DNA of 26,514 bases from Tubiluchus corallicola (lineage: Eukaryota > Priapulida > Priapulimorpha > Priapulimorphida > Tubiluchidae): positions 1 to 26,514 of the forward strand of contig JAQGDQ010001759.1 of assembly GCA_030141605.1 (NCBI GenBank), read 5' to 3'. Under the pieces are notes generated by a model. The model was not told the origin of the DNA and did not search any database. It worked only from the letters and a program-made list of their open reading frames with translations. This document shows, piece after piece, positions 20,901 through 26,514 of this stretch; within the stretch, counting starts at the first letter, position 1, and every line of letters starts with the position of its first letter. The position numbers and the translations under genes are program-made.

Positions 20901-21899
20901 TCGAAGGAGTGTCCAATCAAAACTTGCTGGGGACGGTGTTACATCCGGTATGTATTTCCTTACAAGCTAAAAAAATATTGCCATTCTAATTGCTAAAGAG
21001 TGCTAGGGATAATCCGGTAAAGGAGCAAATTCACTGGATTTAGTTTAATGGATTATCTTGGATTGGTGACTCATTGCCTGGAATGCAGGATAATAACTAG
21101 CTGTAAACGGTTACTTCATACATTTATTCTATTCATGCACACATCAGGATTGCTTAAATTTTCAATATTCTTTTGCAAAAATTCTTATCGATCAAACTTG
21201 CATCTCATTTCGAGTCTTTCTGTGTCTGTTGTGCCCATTGGAAATCGTTGTGGCATGTAATACAACTATCTGGCTACATTGAGGTATTAGTGTTTGCTCT
21301 TCTGTTGATTGGATAATGTTAGTTTTACATTTTAGAATGGCAACATCACGGAGTTACTACTGAAAGAAGGTTTTGCTCGCTGTGTGGACTGGAGTATGGG
21401 TGTGGTAACGCAAGGGGCAGAGAAACTTAGGGCAGCTGAAAAGTGAGTCTTTACTGCCACTTATTATTGTAATTATTATTGTGATTCTTGTTGTTGTTGT
21501 TCTTCTTCTTCTTCTTCTTATTATTATTATTATCATCGTCATCTTCATCATCATCATCATCATTATTACTGTGACTTTCTCACATTTAGGCTGTAATCCC
21601 AAACAAAGACTGGAGCAACATAAAGTAATTTAACATGTTTATTGTGCAAAAACACAGAAGAATTACTGACAAAAGAATCAGCGACAATGAAGAAAAAAAC
21701 CAACTTCTAGTAAAATTCAGATTATGACACATCACTCAAAATTGTAGTAGATGCGAAACTATTTCCATAAGCACTGCTGCTGCTGCTGTGACTACGGCTA
21801 CTACTACTGCTGCTGCTGCTTCTGCATCTGCTGCTGCTGCTACTGCTACTACTACTGCTGCTGCTACTGCGACTACTACTGCGACTACTACTACTACTG

Positions 21900-21946
<47 letters not shown>

Positions 21947-22047
21947 GCTGTGACTATGGCTTCTACTACTATACTACTGCTGCTGCTTCTGCATCTGCTG
22001 CGGCTACTGCGACAACTACTGCTGCTGCTACTGCGACTACTACTGCG

Positions 22048-22095
<48 letters not shown>

Positions 22096-22287
22096 CCTGC
22101 GAGTACTACTGCTACTACTGCTACTACTACTACTACTACTGCTGCTACTACTACTGCTGCTGCTGCTGCTTCTGCATCTGCTGCTGCTACTACTGCGACT
22201 ACTACTGCTGCTGCTACTGCGACTACTACTGCTACTACTGCGACTACTACTACTACTACTGCTGCTACTACTACTGCTACTACTGCG

Positions 22288-22350
<63 letters not shown>

Positions 22351-22460
22351 GCTACTGCTACTGCTATTACTACTACTACTGCTGCTACTGCTGCTGCTAC
22401 TACTACTGCTGCTGCTGCTGCTGCTACTGCTACTACTGCTGCTGCTGCTGCTTCTGCACC

Positions 22461-22494
<34 letters not shown>

Positions 22495-24571
22495 GCTACT
22501 GCTGCTGCTGCTTCTGCATCTGCTGCTGCTGCTGCTACTGTGACTGCGACTACTATTACTACTACTACTACTGCAACTGCCACTACTGCTGCTACTACTA
22601 CTACTGCAACTGCCACTACTGCTGCTACTACTACTACTACTACTACTGCGACTACTACTACTACTGCTGCTGCTGCTACTGCGACTGCGACTACAGCTAC
22701 TATCGTCTTCATCATCGTTAGAGTTTTGACCTATCCTGTTTGTGTCTAAACGTTTATTGACGTGTACTATGACAGTTATGATGTGTTGCCCCATATTTGG
22801 GATAATACTGTTAGGTTCATAGGGTGTTAGATTACATCTGCAATGGTGACCGTTCTTAATAAAACTTTTTATAAATGTGTTACAGTGAAATACTTATGTA
22901 TATTCGTATGTTTAATATGATAATTCACATTTTAGAACAGCAAAAGAAAAACGTTTGCGGATATGGAAGGACTACGTGCCTAGCAATACGCTGGCAAACA
23001 TAGCGGAGAAAGAATTTTCGGCTAAAGTAATGGAGGTAGTGAACGGTGACGCTTTAGTTGTGAAAACCGCCTCTGGTGAAAGTAAAAAAATTTTCTTATC
23101 CAGTATTCGGCCACCAAGGTAACAGTTTTGGTTGTATCTCGGCTATACGTTAGTTTATATGGTGGTGTTTTCATATACATTTCGACGTTTATATAGTGGT
23201 GTTATTGTTCTTTAATTTTCATGCTATTATTCCGTTACTTAAAGCAAAACCGGACCCAATCTTAAACTGTGTGTCAAAACAATCTACTCTTTAAAATATT
23301 GAAAGGAAACATACTATTTTTTTCAAAAATGACTTATGTGAAAGAATTATTACCACACAAACACAATTTCGCGTTCGCGCCACTAGTTCTTCGCTGTTAC
23401 ATGCATTTCACCATTCGCTAGTTAGACAGGCACTAGTGCCTGCATTTCGGAAATACATTGCACGAAAAACAGGTGTTGTAGCTTTCAGTTCAGATGTGAT
23501 AGTTTGTGATGAACTACACACCTTCGACAGCTCATATGTGAAAACAGCGATAAATTGAAATTTAAATCTTAAAACTTGCCTAATTTTAGTACAACTCAGT
23601 GAATGTCTTACAGTAGTACTGTACTTCAATTTTTGCTTTCTCGGACACGTGCAACATGCTCGCAGAATATTTTTGCGGTTGAAAATCATGTTAGTTGTTG
23701 ATGTCATCAATAGTTGGCCTCGCCCACCATTAATTAAGATTTTAATCTATCATTATTTATCAGAAACGCTTTTGCGGTATTAATTGTGTCAAAATGTATA
23801 CTTTTTATCGGACTTGAAAATGGGGTAGTATATGAAAAACCATTCGGTCTTCCTTTAAAGCAAAATTCTTTGTTTAATTATTTTCAGGGGTTTGTATTTT
23901 TTTTCTTTTTTGCAATAAATATTATCTACTCGTTGTTTTTAATGCCTTTAACACGGTGTTTCACAGCATTTATTATCATTAGTGCACAAAAGATTCTTGT
24001 TCATCATTCACAGTAATAACATATTCTGGTTGGATATTTCGTTAGCTATTCGAAGATGTTGCCTGTTTTTGTTTAAGTATTCAAATAATTTATCTATTTG
24101 AGTTAAATTTACGGCACCCACTATGAAAAATGCTCCATTTACTTAGAAAACAGCATAAAAAAGTTAATAAATTTACTCAAAATGCTCAAAACCAAAAAAG
24201 ATCTTGAGTATGTTCTTTACAAAGCTTAAGATCCCCTCTTAATAGATCCACTGGCTATTTTTACCTAGAAATATTCATGGTAATGAAGAATTTCTCAATG
24301 GTCTGCAAGTTGATCAGGCGCAACATTGAAATTTGTAATTGCAGTATTTGCAGTCACATTTTGTTTTTCACTTTTAATATCTCGTTAGATAAATCATTAC
24401 CTATTTTCCTTTTTTGATCGTGTCTATTTTTATCCGATATTAAGGCCTCAAGACGTTGTCTCAGCTGACGGTGAAACAAAAAGGCCAGCCGGTCGAGTTC
24501 GTCCACTTTACGATATTCCGTACATGTTCGAAGCCAGGGAATTTCTCCGGAAAAAGCTGATTGGCAAAAAG
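11908..24571 (+). CDS. SND1: SND1 / Tudor-SN, N-terminal 412 residues in ten exons (gene continues or is interrupted)
   Basis: Ten exons sum to 1236 bases and join in one open frame. SND1 normally has four staphylococcal-nuclease-like (SN) domains, then a Tudor domain fused to a partial fifth SN. This window gives SN1 (about residues 11-150), SN2 (about 184-320) and the start of SN3 (from about 333). Landmarks are [13 protein letters not shown] in exon 2, [12 protein letters not shown] in exon 3, [10 protein letters not shown] in exon 5, [14 protein letters not shown] in exon 7, [13 protein letters not shown] in exon 8 and [15 protein letters not shown] in exon 10. The motif [13 protein letters not shown] recurs in exons 3 and 10, showing the domain duplication. 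Known family roles are RNA binding within RISC-associated complexes, cleavage of inosine-containing dsRNA, transcription co-activation and splicing. The rest of SN3, SN4 and the Tudor domain are absent; the sequence after exon 10 is minisatellite followed by an inverted copy of exon 8/intron 8. Confidence 0.95.
11959..13204. other. SND1 intron 1
   Basis: AT-rich, with TTTAG and TATATG low-complexity runs near 12665-12690 and 12750-12790. No gene or transposon was recognised. The acceptor is ccgtttcag. Confidence 0.8.
13205..13354 (+). CDS. SND1: SND1 exon 2
   Basis: 150 bases, phase 0 at both ends, donor gtaaga. It encodes [20 protein letters not shown] and then [16 protein letters not shown], the core of the first SN domain. 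Antisense frames over this exon are shadows. Confidence 0.96.
13355..14227. other. SND1 intron 2, 5' part
   Basis: A short AGCAAGCCTTGCT duplication lies near 13672-13697. Otherwise nothing was recognised. Confidence 0.6.
14228..14572 (+). repeat. 111-bp tandem repeat, about three copies, open in one frame
   Basis: Units start at 14231, 14342 and 14453, each opening ATGGCTGTGCCYGACGGTCA. The third unit is diverged and shortened. Because 111 is divisible by three, a frame of 118 codons runs through it, with [20 protein letters not shown] repeated. Between units 1 and 2, three of the four base differences change the amino acid, which argues against coding constraint. Confidence 0.9.
14794..14920 (+). 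CDS. SND1: SND1 exon 3
   Basis: The acceptor is tttacgtag and the donor gtacca; the exon starts in phase 0 and ends in phase 1. It encodes [20 protein letters not shown] and continues to [12 protein letters not shown]. The DREYG segment matches the family's REYGMIYLGK region. Confidence 0.95.
14921..15511. other. SND1 intron 3
   Basis: No recognisable element. The acceptor is tatttttgcag. Confidence 0.7.
15512..15593 (+). CDS. SND1: SND1 exon 4
   Basis: 82 bases, starting in phase 1 and ending in phase 2, with donor gtgagt. It encodes [20 protein letters not shown] followed by LGIKPS, matching the family's ENIAESLVAEGL region. Confidence 0.93.
15664..16060 (-). mobile_element. Non-LTR reverse transcriptase fragment in SND1 intron 4
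   Basis: Read on the minus strand, 16030-15784 gives [13 protein letters not shown], then [16 protein letters not shown], which is RT motif A with the first catalytic aspartate. After an in-frame stop where tryptophan is expected, [19 protein letters not shown] follows (RT motif B). The YADD region was not found in the adjacent sequence, so the fragment is truncated. It is antisense to SND1 and inactive. Confidence 0.85.
16061..16460. other. SND1 intron 4, middle part
   Basis: 16061-16135 may be degraded upstream LINE sequence, since a weak IFKILEL-like stretch is readable on the minus strand. A GTCAGGGAAAAT-type low-complexity patch lies near 16205-16260. Confidence 0.4.
16469..16605 (+). 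repeat. Degenerate GTCA(C/T)GGAAAAT tandem repeat
   Basis: CTTGGTCATGGAAAATCAAT at 16469 recurs at 16534 with one change, followed in both units by [20 protein letters not shown] and GTGGGAAC. These are two units with an internal insertion in the second. Confidence 0.75.
17036..17196 (+). CDS. SND1: SND1 exon 5
   Basis: The acceptor is catttgtgcag and the donor gtgagg; it starts in phase 2 and ends in phase 1. It encodes [20 protein letters not shown] and later [18 protein letters not shown], linking SN1 to SN2. Confidence 0.95.
17440..17672 (+). repeat. 121-bp tandem duplication in SND1 intron 5
   Basis: GTGATTTACTARTRCRATCT starts at 17440 and again at 17561; each is followed by TGCTTAGGAACAAGAAAA and AGCTGTTAAAACTGTT. 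Two diverged copies only. Confidence 0.9.
17990..18081 (+). CDS. SND1: SND1 exon 6
   Basis: The acceptor is tgttatttcag and the donor gtaagt; it starts in phase 1 and ends in phase 0. It encodes [20 protein letters not shown] followed by [11 protein letters not shown], the first strands of SN2. Confidence 0.95.
18082..18782. other. SND1 intron 6, 5' part
   Basis: No gene or element recognised. Confidence 0.6.
18783..19295. mobile_element. Pogo/Tigger-like miniature element with TA target duplication
   Basis: The ends are CAGTAGTTTCTGTTTTCGAC and, on the other strand, CAGTCATAGCTCCGTTGTCG. Both are flanked by TA (18781-18782 and 19296-19297). TCGACC and GAAAACCGATTTG motifs recur inside both ends in opposite orientation. 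The interior has a GC-rich patch at about 19105-19175. The 513 bp carry no transposase; the 111-codon frame at 19012 is a shadow of the repeat. Confidence 0.85.
19296..19822. other. SND1 intron 6, between element and minisatellite
   Basis: AT-rich, nothing recognised. Confidence 0.5.
19823..20745 (+). repeat. 84-bp minisatellite, about 11 copies
   Basis: Units begin ATTGGRTCCAGCTTGCACC at 19823, 19907, 19991 and so on every 84 bases, each containing TCGTCTTACAACAAAYCCAC and CCGATTGTRGTCGTAAGTCG. Units differ by a few substitutions. Since 84 is 28 codons, long frames stay open on both strands, up to 297 codons on the minus strand. It ends 47 bp before SND1 exon 7. Confidence 0.97.
20792..20947 (+). 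CDS. SND1: SND1 exon 7
   Basis: 156 bases, phase 0 at both ends, acceptor cattttgcag, donor gtatgt. It encodes [20 protein letters not shown], then [19 protein letters not shown] and NLLGTVLHP, the central part of SN2. Confidence 0.97.
20948..21335. other. SND1 intron 7
   Basis: No element recognised. The acceptor is ttacattttag. Confidence 0.7.
21336..21442 (+). CDS. SND1: SND1 exon 8
   Basis: 107 bases ending in phase 2, donor gtgagt. It encodes [20 protein letters not shown] and then [12 protein letters not shown]. Its last 45 bases reappear inverted at 26470-26514. Confidence 0.96.
21398..22425 (+). repeat. Left arm of large SND1 palindrome
   Basis: Every position x pairs with 47912 minus x in the right arm. 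There are no indels from 21398 through at least the triplet tract near 22140. Substitutions were counted at three places in the unique part: near 21592 (GGCTG against GGATG) and two near 21614-21620 (AGCAACATA against AGTAACGTA). It covers the end of exon 8 and the start of intron 8. The inner limit is approximate because it falls inside triplet repeats. Confidence 0.92.
21465..21575 (+). repeat. ATT/GTT/CTT/CAT simple repeat cluster
   Basis: Successive trinucleotide runs follow the exon 8 donor: TTATTATTGTAATT, then GTT, CTT, ATT and CAT runs. The inverted copy is at about 26337-26447. Confidence 0.9.
21774..22701 (+). repeat. CTG/CTA triplet tract, about 0.93 kb, in SND1 intron 8
   Basis: Almost pure CTG and CTA triplets with sporadic CGA and the interruption GCTTCTGCATCTGCTGC. 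That interruption recurs near 21818, 21986, 22168 and, with one change (CACCTGC), 22450, then again near 22510, indicating higher-order duplication. Frames read poly-Leu, poly-Ala/Thr or poly-Cys/Tyr, and poly-Ser on the other strand. All are by-products of the repeat and not proteins. Confidence 0.97.
22936..23118 (+). CDS. SND1: SND1 exon 9
   Basis: The acceptor is cacattttag and the donor gtaaca; phase 2 at both ends. It encodes [20 protein letters not shown], then [19 protein letters not shown] and [10 protein letters not shown], the end of SN2 and start of SN3. Confidence 0.96.
23242..23855 (-). mobile_element. 617-bp-family miniature element, copy 2, in SND1 intron 9
   Basis: It is the reverse complement of 4478-5094 with similar length (614 bp). 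The ends AAGCAAAACCGG and CGGTCTTCCTT form a short imperfect inverted repeat, and TA lies on both sides here (23240-23241, 23856-23857), hinting at TA target use. The 100-codon minus-strand frame within it lacks motifs. Confidence 0.7.
23856..24444. other. SND1 intron 9, 3' part
   Basis: AT-rich, nothing recognised. A 76-codon plus-strand frame spans the element boundary and is not called. Confidence 0.5.
24445..24571 (+). CDS. SND1: SND1 exon 10 (last in window)
   Basis: The acceptor is tccgatattaag and the donor gtacta; it starts in phase 2 and ends in phase 0. It encodes [20 protein letters not shown] and then [20 protein letters not shown], the core of SN3. The following 1.9 kb contains no exon 11. 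Confidence 0.95.
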
Positions 24572-24590
24572 GTACTAGTATTTCATTATA

Positions 24591-25140
24591 TTGCGTGTGG
24601 TAGCTTGAAGATGAAAAAATAGAGGGAACACCAGAGAAAGTGTATGTGAGTTGAGTGAAATAAACTAGATTGCATTGGGTAGTTTGAAGATGAAAAGATA
24701 GAGGGAGCACCAGAGAAAGTGTATGTGAGTTGAGTGAAATGAACTAGATTGCATTGGGTAGTTTGAAGATGAAAAGATAGAGGGAGCACCAGAGAAAGTG
24801 TATATGAGTTGAGTGAAATGGATTAGATTGCATTGGGTAGTTTGAAGATGAAAAGATAGAGGGAGCACCAGAGAAAGTGTATATGAGTTGAGTGAAATGA
24901 ACTACATTGCATTGGGTAGTTTGAAGATGAAAAGATAGAGGGAGCACCAGAGAAAGTGTATATGAGTTGAGTGAAATGAACTAGATTGCATTGGGTAGTT
25001 TGAAGATGAAAAGATAGAGGGAGCACCAGAGAAAGTGTATATGAGTTGAGTGAAATGGACTAGAAGGCATTGTGTAGTTTGAAGATGAAAAGATAGAGGG
25101 AGCACCAGAGAAAGTGTGTATGAGTTGAGTGGAATAGACT
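24591..25140 (+). repeat. 79-bp minisatellite, about seven copies
   Basis: TTGCATTGGGTAGTTTGAAG recurs every 79 bp from about 24591 (first copy diverged as TTGCGTGTGGTAGCTTGAAG). The next part of each unit is GATAGAGGGAGCACCAGAG. Units are nearly identical, so the array is recent or well homogenised. It begins about 20 bp after the exon 10 donor. The staggered minus-strand 67-codon frames at 79-bp steps are shadows of it. Confidence 0.97.
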
Positions 25141-25387
25141 AGAATTGAGTAGAGTGGAGTGATGCGGAATGAATTGGAGTGGATCAAAGTAGAGTGGAGT
25201 AGAGCGGAATAAACAGGAACAGGGTGTAGCAGAGTGAAGTGGAGTAGATTGAGGGAGTACCCTGATTGGAATAGAGAGGAGCAGAGTATAGAAGACTGAA
25301 ATGAAGTGAAGTGGAATAGAGTGAGAGAGTACCCTGATTGGAATAGAGAGGATCAGAGTATAGCAGACTGAAATGGAGTGAAGTGGA
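25141..25387 (+). repeat. GAGTGGAGTAGA-type degenerate satellite
   Basis: GAGTGGAGT/GGAATAGA words dominate. A 72-bp unit containing GTACCCTGATTGGAATAGAG occurs twice, with ACCCTGATT at about 25259 and 25331. It grades into the triplet tract through GGAGTAGTAGTAGTAG. Confidence 0.85.
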
Positions 25388-25558
25388 GTAGTAGTAGTAG
25401 CAGTAGCAGCAGCAGCAGTAGCAGCAGCAGCAGTAGCAGCAGCAGCAGTAACAGCAGCAGCAGCACACAGTGGCAGCAGCAGCAGTAGCAGTAGCGGCAG
25501 CAGTAGTAGTAGCAGCAGCAGTAGCAGCAGTAGTAGTAGTAGTAGCAGTAGCAGTAGC

Positions 25559-25624
<66 letters not shown>

Positions 25625-25828
25625 CGCAGTAGTAGCAGTAGTAGTAGCAGCAGTAGTAGTAGTAGTAGTCGTAGTAGTAGTAGTAGTAGCAGTAGTAGCA
25701 GCAGCAGTAGTAGTCGCAGTAGTAGCAGCAGCAGATGCAGAAGCAGCAGCAGCAGCAGTAGTAGTAGCAGCAGTAGTAGTAGTAGTAGTCGCAGTAGTAG
25801 CAGTAGTAATCGCAGTAGCCGCAGCAGT

Positions 25829-25864
<36 letters not shown>

Positions 25865-25965
25865 CGCAGTAGTAGTCGCAGTAGCAGCAGCAGTAGTTGT
25901 CGCAGTAGCCGCAGCAGATGCAGAAGCAGCAGCAGTAGTATAGTAGTAGAAGCCATAGTCACAGC

Positions 25966-26012
<47 letters not shown>

Positions 26013-26138
26013 CAGTAGTAGTAGTAGTCGCAGTAGTAGTCGCAGTAGCAGCAGCAGTAGTAGTAGCAGTAGCAGCAGCAGCAGATGCAGAAGCAGCAGC
26101 AGCAGTAGTAGTAGCCGTAGTCACAGCAGCAGCAGCAG
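25388..26138 (-). repeat. CAG/TAG triplet tract (inverted copy of the intron 8 tract)
   Basis: From about 25485 to 26138 this is the reverse complement of 21774-22425. The innermost 100 bases differ from the left tract, with a CACACAGTGG interruption at about 25463. Confidence 0.95.
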
Positions 26139-26514
26139 TGCTTATGGAAATAGTTTCGCATCTACTACAATTTTGAGTGATGTGTCATAATCTGAATTTT
26201 ACTAGAAGTTGGTTTTTTTCTTCATTGTCGCTGATTCTTTTGTCAGTAATTCTTCTGTGTTTTTGCACAATAAACATGTTAAATTACTTTACGTTACTCC
26301 AGTCTTTGTTTGGGATTACATCCTAAATGTGAGAAAGTCACAGTAATAATGATGATGATGATGATGAAGATGACGATGATAATAATAATAATAAGAAGAA
26401 GAAGAAGAAGAACAACAACAACAAGAATCACAATAATAATTACAATAATAAGTGGCAGTAAAGACTCACTTTTCAGCTGCCCTAAGTTTCTCTGCCCCTT
26501 GCGTTACCACACCC
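25485..26514 (-). repeat. Right arm of large SND1 palindrome (runs off window)
   Basis: Reverse complement of 21398-22425, with 26514 pairing with 21398. The arm is still continuing at the window edge, so its true length is unknown. Confidence 0.92.
26470..26514 (-). pseudogene. Inverted copy of SND1 exon 8 3' end
   Basis: The 45 bases are identical to 21398-21442 on the opposite strand, followed on that strand by the same gtgagt donor. In the SND1 transcript it would be antisense and not translated. It may be a duplicated exon fragment or evidence of a misjoined second haplotype. Confidence 0.85.

Noticed and set aside
21736-22794. Long frames of poly-Ser, poly-Ala/Val, poly-Leu or poly-Cys/Tyr (both strands)
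   Set aside because: They are translations of the CTG/CTA triplet tract in an intron; every frame stays open because the unit is three bases. The same applies to 25060-26161.
24354-25187. Series of 67-codon minus-strand frames spaced by 79 bp
   Set aside because: They step exactly with the minisatellite period and overlap each other; no gene.

Overview
This window is animal (metazoan) nuclear DNA. It is AT-rich and split by many GT-AG introns. Two conserved animal genes lie head to head: TMEM216 (a ciliary transition-zone membrane protein) on the minus strand at about 3968-10902, and SND1 (Tudor-SN/p100, a staphylococcal-nuclease-like RNA-binding protein) on the plus strand from 11908. SND1 is incomplete: ten exons encoding 412 residues in continuous phase end at 24571, and the family's usual length is about 900. 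The protein divergence and the dense small DNA transposons suggest an invertebrate with cilia. The species cannot be named from the sequence.

Layout. 1-2646 is a large foldback structure with arms of about 480 bp, with a truncated Tc1/mariner-like element nested inside. 2754-3466 is a second TA-inserting miniature element. 3968-10902 is TMEM216. Its introns hold a 617-bp miniature element, a non-LTR retrotransposon fragment split by a hAT-like element, a full Tc1/mariner-like element with TA duplications, a 54-bp tandem triplication and a second hAT-like element with a perfect 8-bp target duplication. 10903-11907 is the shared divergent intergenic region. 11908 onward is SND1. Its introns hold a 111-bp tandem repeat, a minus-strand reverse transcriptase relic, a 121-bp duplication, a pogo-like miniature element, an 84-bp minisatellite of about 11 copies, a CTG/CTA triplet tract of about 0.9 kb, a second copy of the 617-bp element, and a 79-bp minisatellite.

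The most notable structure is at the right end. From about 25485 to the window edge the sequence is the reverse complement of 21398-22425, which is SND1 exon 8 plus the start of intron 8. In the non-repetitive part I count 3 substitutions and no indels over about 376 bp. SND1 exons 9 and 10 therefore sit between two arms of more than 1 kb. This is either a recent real inverted duplication or a haplotype or assembly fold-back. If real, the arms would pair in the SND1 pre-mRNA and could favour an exon 9-10 circular RNA or A-to-I editing. Edited dsRNA is a known target of Tudor-SN itself.

No prokaryotic system, CRISPR array, tRNA or rRNA was seen. Most long open frames here are products of tandem repeats whose period is a multiple of three. 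The two genes have no known pathway link; what they share is a divergent 1-kb intergenic region.
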